64,000 bases of DNA. Source: Isochrysis galbana (taxonomy: Eukaryota; Haptophyta; Isochrysidales; Isochrysidaceae). How positions within the stretch are numbered: the stretch's first letter is position 1; each line of letters opens with the position of its first letter. The DNA is taken from contig CM030932.1 in the NCBI GenBank assembly GCA_018136815.1, positions 2,705,819 through 2,769,818 on the forward strand. Reading direction: 5' to 3'. The translations under genes and the position numbers were made by a program. The notes beneath the pieces are model-generated. The model saw nothing but the letters and a program-made list of their open reading frames with translations, made no database searches and was not told the DNA's origin. Below, piece by piece: positions 54,061 through 64,000 of the stretch.

Positions 54061-54839
54061 GGGGACTTTTACAGTATATGATGATAACATTCACGTAAAC
54101 AGGTGATATGTCTTTTGATCTCCCTCCCCCCCCATCTCACCGACCCACCACCGACCGATCGTCCCCAGTGAGAGAGAAGGCTCCTACTGCCTGCCTCCCT
54201 CCTCCCTGCTTGCTCACCCTCCAGCTCTCTCGCTCTCTCCTCGTCCTCGTCTTCCTCACGATGGTGGCGACTCGGCGCGCATCCGCACGGTCTTCCTCCT
54301 CTCGCGCTCCTGCTCGCTGGCTTCGTTCGACTCTCTCGACACGGCCACCTGTCGACTAGACGCCAAGCGCAAGCGCTGCTAGCACGACTCGTTCCTCCTC
54401 CTGCTCCACGGCCCCGGCGGCGGAGGCGGAGTCTCTTCGCGTTCCTGAGGCTGAGGAGGAGGCTCTTTCTCCGATCGAGGAGGCCGCCACCACCGCCGAC
54501 GAGGACTCCGGGCCTGTGGAGGAAGGAGGAGAAGAGAAGAACGAGAACTGACTGTGCGTCGGACGCTCCAGGCCTTCTTCTTCCTATCGCGCCAGCTGCG
54601 GAGGTCGAGGAGCCCATCCGAGACGATGGAAGAGGTCGAGACCGTCCATGCGCTTGCTCTCACCGAGGACAAGGAAGCGGAGAAGGACGACGAGAAGACG
54701 GAGACGGAGAAGGAGGGAGAGAAGACGGCCGAGCGCAGCAGCGATCAAAAACATTTCACAAGTCAAGGATTTCCGCACAGCAAGGGAGCAATGTCCCATA
54801 GTGGACGCTAACCCTATCGCCACAAGGTTATGTTGAGGG

Positions 54840-55203
54840 TGTTGATGTGAGTGTGGTGTCAGGTTGTCGGTCTATCGCTTTTTAACGTTCTCTCGTCTGT
54901 CGTTCGTCGCTCTCGTTCTCGCTCTCGCTCTCGTTCCCGTTCCCGTCCATCGTTCTCAACCTCAACTCTCATCACTCATCCAGTATCAAAAGCTCAGCCT
55001 GAGCCCTAACCTCAGCCTATCCCTCGCCAATCAATCGCCCACGCCATGTCCGCTCCGTCCTCGCGCTCGTCCTCGCCTAAGCCCGTCCTCCCGCCTTCCT
55101 CTGCTAAGGAGGTGGTCAAGCCCGCCATTCCATCCCTCTCCTCCGCTCCCGCCGCGCCTACCGCTGTTGGGCCCCTTCCCCCTTCCGTATCTTCGCATGT
55201 CAA
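54840..55203 (+). repeat. Family D element, copy 3, interrupted by family B
   Basis: A 5' leader GTTGATGTGAGTGTGGTGTCA and TCGTTCTCGCTCTCG-type repeats precede an ATG at 55046, opening MSAPSSRSSSPKPVLPPSS and AKEVVKPAIPSLSSAPA. The coding match with copies at 11209 and 27940 then fades, and the frame is broken at 55203 by the family B insertion. Confidence 0.7.
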
Positions 55204-55434
55204 AAAAAAAAGATCTGAAGATTCAGGACCGCACACCTATTGCTAGACAGCGCATACTTTTGCTACTGCACAGCTGCCAGCGCCCTTAGCTCCCTTCCCT
55301 CCGCCCCCTCGCCTTCCCCCCCTCATTCCTTTGTCTTCGGTGTCGGGGGTGCGGCCCTGGTGCACTACCGAGGGCCCGGTTTTGGGTACGAGATCCGGGC
55401 AGGCCTTCTGAGATGCGTTATCTTCGCATGTCAA
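55188..55434 (-). mobile_element. Family B SINE-like element with 16-bp target-site duplication
   Basis: The element is 55204-55418. The 16 bases TATCTTCGCATGTCAA occur on both sides, at 55188-55203 and 55419-55434. In sense direction (minus) it starts ACGCATCTCAGAAGGCCTGC and ends GAATCTTCAGATC plus a T-run. It sits inside the coding start of family D copy 3, which dates it as younger than that copy. Confidence 0.9.
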
Positions 55435-55943
55435 GCCAGTGGTCACGCTCGATCCGTCACTGTGCCGCTCTCCGGGTGCGGGCACCAGACAGTGAGTTCC
55501 CGATGGGCTTAGCCCTCTGCTCAGAGCGAATCTTATTATGGTCCGTTCGAAGATTGGCATGTAGTAATGGTAATGGAAATGATACGAGTCGAATTCTATA
55601 AAAGTGCTCGTGTAATGAATCTCCACGTACAGGCCCCCAGAGGAGAGTTAGTGCGCCCGGAGAGGGCAGGGCACAAGGCGCCTCCCCATTGCCCCCTACT
55701 ATAACTATAAAAGCAGTGCGGTCGTCGCTAAGCACAAGCGTGCAATCAAGCACAGAGCGCAAACAAAGCGTACCACCGCTAGTAACTAGTACTACTAGTA
55801 GAGAGCAAAAGCATGGTGTTCGTGCCGTGCTAGCGTGCTAGTGACGTGTGTAAATTTACGTATCCCGTGCTAACGGTGGGCCACCACCATGGGTAGTGTC
55901 CACAGGTACGCCATATGGAACGATAATAAGACCACAGCACCCC

Positions 55944-58461
55944 TCAATCCAAATCATCGACATTCGTGCTCGTCTCCACGACGGGCGACTGAGCTTGCTG
56001 AGCCCCACCCTCCTCCGGAGAGCTCGTGCTCGTCATGTTGGGCGCAAGCGCAGCGGAAGTGCCGCCTGCATCCGTGGGGATGGGAGGCGGTGTGCTATCG
56101 TGCGCACTGAATGCAGTGGAGTAAGCCGATGGCTCCTCATCCGCAGGCATCGATTTCCCAAGCTTTGCGGCTTCCAACTTGGCGATGGCTTCGGCCTCGG
56201 CCGCCGCTGCCTCGGCTACTGCTTTGGCCGCCTCTTGCTGGGCTCGCACTCGTGCGTGTGCCTCGGCAACTAGGTTCCGCACAATCTCCACCACGCCTGT
56301 CACTCCTCTTTCCTCAAACTCCTCCACGTCCTCAGGGGGTGGCTTGCCCAGATGCTTCGAGAGCACGATGATGGCGCTCTCGCATAGCTGTTGCACCTCG
56401 TGTGGCAGGTCTGGATTGCCATTCCCGCTGACGTCATTGGCCTGTGGGGCCGACGTTGCCGCCTGCTCAAACAGCGAGAGACCGCCTGCTCCAACAAACT
56501 CAAGCACGGTGTCAGAGTCCACCATCAGTGCTGCCAGGACGCGAGCACCGTTGGCCAGCAGCAGCACCGATGCGACATGGCGGCGGCAGATAGCCAACAT
56601 TTTGAATGGAGGGCATTGGCGAAAGAGCATTGTGCGCGCGCCATCAGTGGCACGGGCAAGTTGCGCGGCAAGGCCAACGGAGTGTTCGGCGAGCGCAACT
56701 TCTTCGGCCAAAGGCGGCATGGCAGCATCATCCTCGCTCAGCGCGCTGAGAAGACTGGGCAGAACGTCAAGCTCGAGAATCCGCGTGCGTGTGATGTCAT
56801 TGAGAGAAGCGAGCATTTGGAGGATTGTTGCTGCTGCCGTGCAACTTGGCACCTCCAACTTGTGCACACGGATCGTATCGGCAACGACCTCTATGCCCCC
56901 CGCGTCAACAAAGGGTTTAGGCGGGCAGGCGGGGAGGAGGAAGCGCAGGGCGCGCAGTTGCGCCGAGACGATTTGTACCGAGGACATATGGGCAGAGAGG
57001 CCGGCGAGCAATAGGTCGAGCGCGCCTGCATCAGCGACGAGCCTCTTAACGTACTGTCGGCCACGCATGAGGACGGAGAGGAGCGACCACGCTGCGAGCT
57101 GCATGTAGGCGTGCTGGCCGTGCAGCTTGAGCTGCGAGGGAAACCGCGAGGAGGGGGGCGGAACGAGGAGGTGAGGACAGGAACAGGGGTGACTAAGGAC
57201 CACGTAAGCTGAGCCGACATGGTTCACGGGATTGGGAGAGGGTATGGCGAGGCCCGTCCGCCCCCATGTGAAGAAGTGGCTAGAATGATCGATGGATGCC
57301 TATTCAACAGCCCCCCCCCCCTTTCACAAGGCGTGCGTGCTCGCGCGCAAGCCTCACCGATCGCAGTAGCAAGGGTACCACCCGTGCGTTGAGGGCTTTG
57401 ACGGCAGCTGCATCGGCCGCTTGCTGCGGGGTCTGCGGCTCTGCTGCGTCTGCCCCGCCTAAACTGCCTCTGCCGGCCCTAGCAGCACATGCTGCGCGCA
57501 CATGGGTCTCCGGGTCTAACGCGCTACGCAGGGTCTCCATGCACGTGCGAACCACGTCCAGCTCGCGCGGCCGTTGTCCCATCCGCTGTACCACGACGTC
57601 GACGCGCACGGACGCGGCGGCTGCGGCCGCTGCGACCACTTCCGCAGTCCCATTGTCTGAGCAGTTTGGTCTGGGAGCACCTCCGGCAACAGAGGCAGCG
57701 GCGATGCCACAGCTAGTGGCCGGGAGGACACCGCCAGCGACGGGGGGCGGTGGAGGCAGCGCCTCACCCTCTTTTGCTGCAATCGCCGTCAGCGGCCGTA
57801 AGATAGCCGGCCAGAGAGCCGTCTCGACTTTGGGAAGGTCGATTACCACCTCCATTGCGTCGGAAGATAGGTGCCACATGCACTCGCTCGCCTCCACGCT
57901 CGCATGCAGCTCGCCCACCACCAGTGGCTGTGGCCAGAAGCGCGTGCGGAGCACGATGCGGGTGGCCGGACCGTACCGCGGCGTGAGCTGTAGCATGACC
58001 TCCGTCTTGGAGGTCCCAGCAGGCACAGGCACCGCGATCGTGAGGTCGGTCTCGGATTGTGTCCAACGGTAACCGTCGGCTGTGCCGGCTAGCGGGTCGA
58101 CACGCTTCTCCTCCGGTTGTCGCGGCTTCTCGGGAGGCCGTTCTGGTTCTGGAGGCGGCCACTGCCCAAATCTGTCAGGCAGCCCTGCCGCCCTCGCTGC
58201 AGCGGCGTGGCTGGCGAGCGCGGCCATCATCTCTTTGCGCGGGCGGAGCGGGATGGCACCGAGGTGTGGGTCGACGCTCACCAGCAGCTGCTTGAAGCCG
58301 AGCGGGTCGCGCTCCTCCTTGCGCACGTCCGCCAGCTCAAGCAGCCGGTTCAGAGTGGTAGAGTCCCACCGACGAGGCCGCTCGCTCCCGCTCGCAGCAC
58401 AGAGCTCAGAGCGGAGGGCATCGCCTGAGCGGAGCTTCGACTCGCGGAGCGTGGAAGCCAT
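55944..58461 (-). CDS. CS-domain (NudC/p23-like) and armadillo-repeat protein
   Basis: Two exons on the minus strand, 57328-58461 and 55944-57131, phase 0, 773 residues. Residues about 110-225 form a CS domain (YRWTQSETDLTIAVPVPAGT, PLVVGELHASVEASECMWHL, MEVVIDLPKVETALWPAIL), the fold of NudC and p23 that works with Hsp90. From about residue 320 onward helical repeats resemble armadillo units (MQLAAWSLLSVLMRGRQYVK, ALDLLLAGLSAHMSSVQIVS, GGIEVVADTIRVHKLEV, HEVQQLCESAIIVL). A coiled-coil, Ala/Glu-rich segment (ARVRAQQEAAKAVAEAAAAE) and a disordered tail close the protein. The combination suggests a co-chaperone or assembly factor, possibly for cilia or dynein. It is head to head with the coiled-coil gene at 59133. 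Confidence 0.8.
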
Positions 58462-59132
58462 CCGCACGAGCGGGGAGAGGCAGGAAGGCGACGGAAGGTG
58501 GGGGGAGGCAGGAAGAGCGGGGGGGGGGGGTGAAGGGCAGGAGGGGGAGCACGAGAGAGAGAGAGAGGGACGAGGGCGAGGGGGTCGAGGCGAGAAAGAG
58601 ACGAGGTGAGAAGATCTCTCTCCTCGCGCCCCTCTTCTCTTCTCCTCTGCCGCGCGCTGCTCTCTCACTCCGTCACTCCACCTCTCCTCGTGGCCCCATT
58701 TTCTTCTTCATCTTGGGCTTTGACGCACTATTTTTGGGCTCTCTCCTCCTCCCCTGTGAGACTTTTTTCTTTTCTTGGTCAGTACTTAATTAAAGTAAAT
58801 TTAGTTTAGAGTACTCTATCTCTCTTCTTCCCCGTCTCTCTTTCCCTTTTCGCCTTCTTCTCCTGTTGCGTGTCTCCTTCTCACATAGAAAAGAGCAGAT
58901 ACACTTGGGGAGAGAGAGGGAAGAGAGAGCCGAGGAGAGAAGGAGGAGAGCGGAGGGGAGAGACACTCAGCAGAAGGAGAGAGGAGGAGAGAGCGGAGAG
59001 GGAGGAAGAGAGAAGAAGAGCGGTAAGAGGTAAGAGTTAAAGAGGTTAGATGAAAGAGGGAAAGAGAGGAAAGAAGAGGCGCCCGCCGCCCCGGTGAGGG
59101 TTGGGGGGGGGGGGGGGGCGCGGCGCGAGTGG
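58462..59132. promoter_or_regulatory. Divergent intergenic region, GA/CT-rich probable bidirectional promoter
   Basis: Lies between the start codons of the CS/ARM gene and the coiled-coil gene. Contains GAGAGAGAGAGAGG at 58553-58566, a CT tract around 58640-58680, and extended GA tracts at 58905-59080. No TATA box recognised. Confidence 0.45.
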
Positions 59133-59402
59133 ATGTCGTCGGACGTCTCGTGGGAGGAGGACGCGCTCTCGCAGGCGCTGCGCGAGGCGGCTCGTGAGCA
59201 TGCGGTGGTACTGGCGAGGGAGCGCTCCGCCTACCGCGACGCCATCAAGCGCGCGCACCAGGCTGAGGCCGCGCTCAAGGCGCTTCCAGAGGCGATGGCG
59301 AGGGCGGCCGAGGCGCACGCAGCGCTCGACATGCTCAGCGACAAGCGGATGGGAGAGCTGGTGGGCTCGGACGCCAAGGTGGGTGCAGTCAAAGCGAGCG
59401 CA

Positions 59403-59442
<40 letters not shown>

Positions 59443-60503
59443 CGCGATTGCGCGCGTGCGCAGCACTTCGGGGGGAGTGCCATCGCCGAGCTCCGGCCGC
59501 AGTGCGTGATCTTGTCATCTCCGCCGTGCACAGGCACTCTTGCGAGATCTCATCGGCTCGTTCAAGCATCCGAAGGGCATGGTGGACTCGTCCTCCGCGG
59601 CGAAGGCTTCGGCGGAGGCGGCCTCTGCCGGATGGGATGCAGCGGCCACCGCGGCCAGAGCCGATATGGATGCTATGGCAGACCTCCTTGGGATGGAGGT
59701 GGCCCTGCTAGAGGTCGCTGCTGCAAATGCCACCTGCCAGCTATTGAGCGAGAGGGAGAGGACGGCACATCTGATTCGAGACGTGAAATCAGCCCAGGTA
59801 GAAAATTGTCACTACCTCATTGTGTTGATGCACGAGCTGGTGCTTCACCTGTCGAAGGTGTCCCTCTCTGGTCGCGTACAGAAAACTTCAACGCTCTCTT
59901 GTCTTGTCAGGTTTTGGGCATCTCAGTCAGTGAACAGCTCGACCAAGCGACACTGCGAGTGGGGGATCTGGAGCAGATGACTGCGGGCTTGCGAGCCGAA
60001 ATGTGTGCTCAGCGCGAGGCGAGGGAAAAGCTCGAGGTGAGTTCTTCACAGACGGGAGGGCTCTTCAATTGTCCAACTCCCGATGTGGAGTGAGGGTCAA
60101 AGTGTCAGCTGTTGTCTAGCTGTTGGCTGCTCCTTGCTCAAAGAGCTGTGCCCACCCGATGTGATATCTATGTTTTAGTCCCTCCCCGCAATATTTGGCA
60201 TATGCGTACGTGTGAAGCAACCGCCCATCGATTCATCTGGAGTTTCGTTGACACCCTGCCGCACAGGCCGAGCTTGCTGAGGAACGGAAGCGGCGGGTGA
60301 GCTTGCGGTTGCGGCTGTATTTCGAGCGAGCCATTGCTCGAGAACAGCGGTTGCAAGCGGCGCGGGGAGCTGAAGCCGCCCGGAATGAACGAGTTCGTAA
60401 AGCCTTGCAACAGCACGTGGCGAGCGAGTTGCGCTCTCTCGGCAAGATATCGACGCTGCTCGCGCCAGCAGCTCTTGTGGCGTCACACCGCCATCCTAAG
60501 TAG
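59133..60503 (+). CDS. Four-exon coiled-coil protein of unknown function
   Basis: Exons 59133-59378, 59534-59797, 59911-60036 and 60267-60503; all joins are phase 0, 290 residues. The first intron contains a CA microsatellite (59404-59440). Most of the chain is helical with heptad-like charge patterns: EEDALSQALREAAREHAVVL, AYRDAIKRAHQAEAALKALP, VSEQLDQATLRVGDLEQMTA and ERKRRVSLRLRLYFERAIAR. No catalytic motif is present. Its head-to-head partner is a CS/ARM protein, and shared expression would fit a cytoskeletal or ciliary role, but that is inference. Confidence 0.75.
59404..59440 (+). repeat. CA dinucleotide microsatellite in intron 1
   Basis: About 18 CA units within the first intron of the coiled-coil gene. 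Confidence 0.95.
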
Positions 60504-60765
60504 GGTGTAGTAGCGCAAAGGAGCGAACAGCTCTGCGGTGTGATGATACTCTACATTTCGAAGGGGGTCGTCAGCGATGATGGTGGCTTGGAGCGCGATC
60601 CTATCTCTTAACTTCTTCTTTGTTGTAGTTTTACTTCGAAGTTTCTTATTCAAGGGTTTTTGCAAGGTTGAAAGAGCGCTGGAATGAGGGTTCCAGGAGG
60701 GCGTTCTAAGAAGTCGCGTTTCTGAACTGTGCGCACCTCTTCCAATCATCTTCGGATGAAAGAGG

Positions 60766-60895
60766 GTGGGAAAAAATCTGAAGATGCAGGGTTAACAACT
60801 ATTGCTAAACGGGCACCTTCTACCTCCCATCCGACACCGCCCTTTCTTCCCTTCGCTCCGCCTCTTTACCTTCCCCCCCTCGTGCTCTGTGAGTG
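60766..60895 (-). repeat. Family B repeat, 5'-truncated copy
   Basis: On the minus strand it ends CTGCATCTTCAGATTTTTTCC, the family's T-tailed end, and includes the GA-rich middle. The upstream part with GTAGTGCACC is missing. Confidence 0.6.
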
Positions 60896-61529
60896 GTGGA
60901 GTGGCAGTGGAGTGTGAGAGCACATAGACGTGTGGCCTTCCTGTGGTTGTGCTTGGGCTGGAGCAATGTGGCGTGTGGAGGGAGAAGAAGGGGATGATGG
61001 TGGTGTGGAGGTGCTCTGACAGCTTCTGTTACAAAGTCGCGTTCCGTCGAAAGACAGACACAGGAGACAGCCACCGGTACGCACTAAGGAGACAAAGCTA
61101 TGTAACACATATCAGATAAACAGGTCACTCAACTGAACAGGAGGAAGGCGAGAACATACCGTTGGGGACAGGTGCACCCCGCTCTACTCAGACCCCCCGC
61201 ACAACCTGCAACCTGAGCCCCTAGCGTGCTATTGCATTCGCCTGGGCGGAGAAATTCTCCGCTTTAGGCGAGCCTCTCGGCGAGGCCAAGCGCTGTCGCC
61301 ACGAGGCTAAATAAAGCTCTCGCTCAGTTGGAGCCTACGGCTTGGAAATCTTGTTGGTGCACGATGAGTTGGAGGCCCTCCGGGAAAGAGCACGCACTTT
61401 GGGTAAGGACGCAAGCACTCTCCCGAATGTGGCTGCCCTTGTGAGGGCTAAGCAGCCGATCTCGATCGGTCTTGCGACAGTAGAGTATTATGGCGCGCCG
61501 TATCATCAACTATTTAGGGGCAAAGTGTC

Positions 61530-62045
61530 TGCAGGTGTCGTTCCGTCAATAGTGGGACATCAGTAGAATTGAGCGATCAAATGTCCACAGTTGTATTGTA
61601 GTTGTTTAACATTAGATCTTGTTAAAATTATAAGAGAGAGAGGCCGTCAAAGCTTCTTCGCTAATCACATCGGTGCACGCCGTGCATGGGCACGGCGCGA
61701 TGTGCATCGGTCCCCCCGCGGATACGCCGTGCGCGCGCATGTCAACCCGTTCCATGTGTGTAGCCCCTGCGGCCCACAACTACGTAAACTGGCCATATAA
61801 GAGATGTTTCGTTACACAGCGCCTGTGATGACTTGCAATCACATGTGCACGCCGTGCGTGGGCACGGCGCGATGTGCACCGGCGCACCCCCCGCGGGGGC
61901 GCCGTGCGTATAGCAACTTCCAGGAAGGTGCACGCCGTGCGTTCACTCTTTTCGCGGGGGAACTCTGGGCGCGGAGGACGGGCGGAACAAAGTGTGATTG
62001 CCACTCATCATGCAGCATAACAACTTTTTCTGCACGCCGTTCCTT
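61530..62045 (+). repeat. Family C repeat, copy 3
   Basis: Opens with GTGTCGTTCCGTCAATAGTG then GGACATCAG. It has about two units with spacing near 173 bp, each with GTGCACGCCGTGC and the CCCCGCGG motif, and ends with GGTGCACGCCGTGCGTTCAC like copy 2. Confidence 0.8.
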
Positions 62046-62074
62046 CTTGGCGAAAAGTGCGGAAGAACCTGCCC

Positions 62075-62250
62075 TTCCTCCTGCCCCCTTCCTCCTGCCC
62101 CCTTCCTCCTGCCCCCTTCCTCCTGCCCCCTTCCTCCTGCCCCCTTCCTCCTGCCCCCTTCCTCCTGCCCTTCCTCCTGCCCTTCCTCCTGTCCTGCCCT
62201 TCCTGCTCTTCCTCCTGCCCTGCCCTTCCTGCCCTTCCTCGTGCCCCTTC
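62075..62250 (+). repeat. 15-bp tandem repeat
   Basis: About ten units of CCCCCTTCCTCCTGC with degenerate copies after 62170. A period of 15 keeps reading frames open, which explains several long but probably spurious ORFs here. Confidence 0.92.
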
Positions 62251-62596
62251 CTCACCTATTGCTCGTCCATCGAAATGCTCATGCACACACCGGTCACCAC
62301 GAGCGCTGCATCGCCAGGCGCTCACTCCAACCAGTTTCAACTCGAAGAGCGCTCCCAGACTTCCACCAAGCGCAAATGCACGTGTGGCATCGAGCGCATG
62401 GGTTATCCAACCCGACCTCCTCGACATCGGTCATGGGCCACGCTGATTGAGCGCAAAATGCCCCCCAAACCTCGTCTGTCCGAAGCTCCCTTTTGCGTCA
62501 ACACTCATACATCCTCATCGATTTTGTGAGCCTGCCTTCCCAAGTGGTACCCTCTGAAATCTGAGTGGATGCCTGCCCCATGCCAAAACAGTTTCG

Positions 62597-63523
62597 TTAC
62601 ACGTCATTAGCGACAATCGCTCGGATTAGAATTTGATGTACTTCAGAGTATCGCTGGTCTCTTATGCGCGTGATGATTGAACGCAATGGAGTTTGTAGAT
62701 TGTTAGCCACGTTATTGACGTTCGCTCCTTGATCGATGAGAAACGCGACACATTGCGCGTGACCACCCATCGCCGCAAGATGAAGAGGAGAATAACCGAG
62801 GCGATTTCGAAGATTAATAATTTCTGTATTGACAAGAAGTTCGACACACGCAAGGTGTCCTTTCTCCGCTGCCATATGCAATGGAGTGTTTTGATATACA
62901 TACCCTTTAATGTTGACATCAGCTCCGCGTTCTATGAGAAAACTTACGCAGTCCGCATGACCTTTCTGCGCCGCAATGTGAAGAGGAGTCTCGCCCCATT
63001 TGTTTTGTGCGTTAACATCTGACACATCTGTCAGCGTAGCTACAAGTTGGATGTCACCATTCCTTGCTGCATGGTGCAGCGGCGTGTGTTGTGTACAATC
63101 TACAACAGTAGCAGTTGCTCCATGAGTTAACAAGAGTTGGACCGCTCTGTAGTCCATACGCCTAGTCGCCAAATCTAGCAACGTATCACCGCACGCCCCG
63201 TGTGGTTGATTAATACTAGTTGCATCTTGGAGCGAGTTCAAGACTATCGACAGTGACTTCAAGTTACCTACTAGAATGGCGCGTTTACCATAATCAATGA
63301 GGTCTTTATCTAATGCGTCTACTGTGAAAGTACTTAGTCGTTCAGAAAGCTTCTCTAATTGATGAAAATTGTCAATTCTGATTTTTAACCCTTTCGCGAT
63401 ATCCCTCAGACGCGGAGCGGCCCCAAGTAAAGATACCAGAGTAGCTCCTCCCAATTGTTCTAGTAGATCCGGAACCTCAACTACATCAAGTAGCGACACC
63501 TCCGAGTTTTCAGGTGACGACAT
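62597..63523 (-). CDS. Ankyrin-repeat protein with possible F-box-like N-terminus; AT-richer than neighbours
   Basis: 308 residues from the ATG at 63523. About residues 10-45 (LLDVVEVPDLLEQLGGATLV then SLLGAAPRLRDIAKGLKIRI) have the hydrophobic spacing of an F-box-like region. From about 110 to the end at least five ankyrin repeats follow: DTLLDLATRRMDYRAVQLLL, HTPLHHAARNGDIQLVATLT, ETPLHIAAQKGHADCVSFLI, NTPLHMAAEKGHLACVELLV and YSPLHLAAMGGHAQCVAFLI. Ankyrin repeats bind other proteins; with an F-box they would act as a substrate adaptor for a ubiquitin ligase. Base composition is clearly lower in GC than every other gene here, and it has no introns, suggesting acquisition from a virus or bacterium. 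The frame stays open upstream to 63811 through GC-rich sequence. Confidence 0.8.
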   Translation of the reverse strand: MSSPENSEVSLLDVVEVPDLLEQLGGATLVSLLGAAPRLRDIAKGLKIRIDNFHQLEKLSERLSTFTVDALDKDLIDYGKRAILVGNLKSLSIVLNSLQDATSINQPHGACGDTLLDLATRRMDYRAVQLLLTHGATATVVDCTQHTPLHHAARNGDIQLVATLTDVSDVNAQNKWGETPLHIAAQKGHADCVSFLIERGADVNIKGYVYQNTPLHMAAEKGHLACVELLVNTEIINLRNRLGYSPLHLAAMGGHAQCVAFLIDQGANVNNVANNLQTPLRSIITRIRDQRYSEVHQILIRAIVANDV

Positions 63524-64000
63524 CGGTCGTGCATGTAGTAGTTCAACATTTTTGCGGACACAAAACACCAGTTCCCACCAAGCGGACGAAGCGCGCACGA
63601 CGCCGACACGCACGCCGCGTAGACAACGCCGCGTCGAGCGGGCGCGCACGACGCCGACACAAACGCCGCGCGCACGACGCCCCCTCCGCCTCAGGACGAC
63701 ACAACCCCTCTCGCCCGAACGAGAGGTTGCGCAACACCACTCGACTGTGCAATGACCGTGTCGAGCTGGTCTCTGCAATTTTCGCGTCGTCCGTCGTGCC
63801 TCGGGCTCCACCAGCGTGGCGATGACAAAGGTGTCGTCCTCGTCGAGGAGGAGGCGCGCCGCGAGGAAGCCGGGTCAGTGCGAGAATCCGTTGGACGGAG
63901 TCGGGCTCTCGATTGCGCCTCCGCTCGACGCTCCCACATATGCCCTCTCGCTCGCCGTCGAGGGTACCGAGGCCACCGATGGTGCCACCCACACGCGCAC
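63524..64000. other. GC-rich end of window
   Basis: Contains imperfect tandem repeats of GCGCGCACGACGCCGACAC (about 63585-63685). On the minus strand, a short stretch upstream of 63811 reads FLAARLLLDEDDTFVIATLV, which could belong to an exon, but no start, splice sites or domain confirm it. Confidence 0.4.

Larger units (their letters stand above)
51401..55943. other. Repeat-rich stretch
   Basis: Between the LINE and the CS/ARM gene. Holds a transposase N-terminal ORF ended by a T-rich repeat tail (51598-52107), a 10-bp tandem repeat CCTATGGCCT (53079-53118), family C copy 2 (53287-54060), family D copy 3 (54840-55203) and the family B copy inserted in it (55204-55418). ORFs at 52305-53204 and 54069-54617 are low-complexity and were not accepted. 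Confidence 0.6.
60504..62596. other. Repeat-rich stretch
   Basis: Contains a partial family B copy (60766-60895), family C copy 3 (61530-62045) and a 15-bp coding-like repeat (62075-62250). The segment 61240-61530 is open in one frame but shows no domain. Confidence 0.55.

Noticed and set aside
54069..54617. 182-codon minus-strand ORF rich in Arg/Glu
   Set aside because: Low complexity, begins in family C sequence and shows no domain.
59101..60093. 330-codon plus-strand ORF in a second frame
   Set aside because: Shadow of the coiled-coil gene; it runs through the CA microsatellite and introns, whereas the four-exon model has clean phase-0 junctions.
61804..62529. Several long ORFs on both strands
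   Set aside because: Kept open by a 15-bp tandem repeat, whose period is divisible by three; no non-repetitive domain.
63543..63992. Minus-strand GC-rich ORF upstream of the ankyrin gene
   Set aside because: Its 3' half is a GC-rich tandem repeat; only a short plausible peptide (LLLDEDDTFVIATLV) in another frame remains, which is too little for a gene call.

Overview
The window is a stretch of nuclear DNA from a GC-rich, plastid-bearing eukaryotic microalga. The evidence is short spliceosomal introns (mostly GT-AG, some GC-AG), a nuclear gene for plastid ribosomal protein L4 with an N-terminal targeting sequence, and eukaryote-only families (ARF GTPase, Mpv17/PMP22, TMEM184, FEX fluoride channel, a securin-like protein). 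A haptophyte or another alga with a secondary plastid fits best, but this is inference; no rRNA or tRNA gene was seen. A run of 100 N at 40901-41000 marks a scaffold join.

Layout. 0-8 kb: repeats, an intronless ARF GTPase (2972-3514) and a four-exon Mpv17 protein (6218-7372, minus). 8-16 kb: a six-exon TPR-like gene (8295-10743, minus) and a two-exon J-domain/ubiquitin-like gene (13188-14091, minus) among repeats. 16-24 kb: a large type II membrane protein with sulfotransferase-like and glycosyltransferase-like parts (16073-18568, minus), a hairpin and minisatellite zone, a complete non-autonomous LTR retrotransposon with a 5-bp target duplication (20037-21974), and a three-exon MsrA (23180-24138). 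24-32 kb: a two-domain fluoride channel (25889-27661, minus) and a proline/glutamine-rich protein with an EF-hand-like N-terminus (30119-31708). 32-41 kb: a repeat field, then plastid L4 (35338-36492, minus) head to head with a securin-like gene (36983-37966), then a TMEM184 gene cut by the gap (39961-40900). 41-52 kb: a Harbinger-type transposase, a five-exon gene of unknown function, an intact CENP-B/jerky-like transposase, a 5'-truncated LINE lying directly against its start codon, and a transposase N-terminal fragment. 52-64 kb: repeats, a CS-domain/armadillo gene (55944-58461, minus) head to head with a coiled-coil gene (59133-60503), and an AT-richer ankyrin-repeat gene (62597-63523, minus).

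The host genes do not form a pathway; they are separate housekeeping or structural genes. The strongest structure outside the genes is mobile DNA. At least seven dispersed families recur. One (family B) is SINE-like: about 215-219 bp, ending in a T-run, with 15- and 16-bp target-site duplications at two loci. Another (family D) keeps the same predicted protein N-terminus at three loci. Exon coordinates in the entries were derived by hand from splice signals, reading phase and family motifs; junctions called tentative are marked as such.
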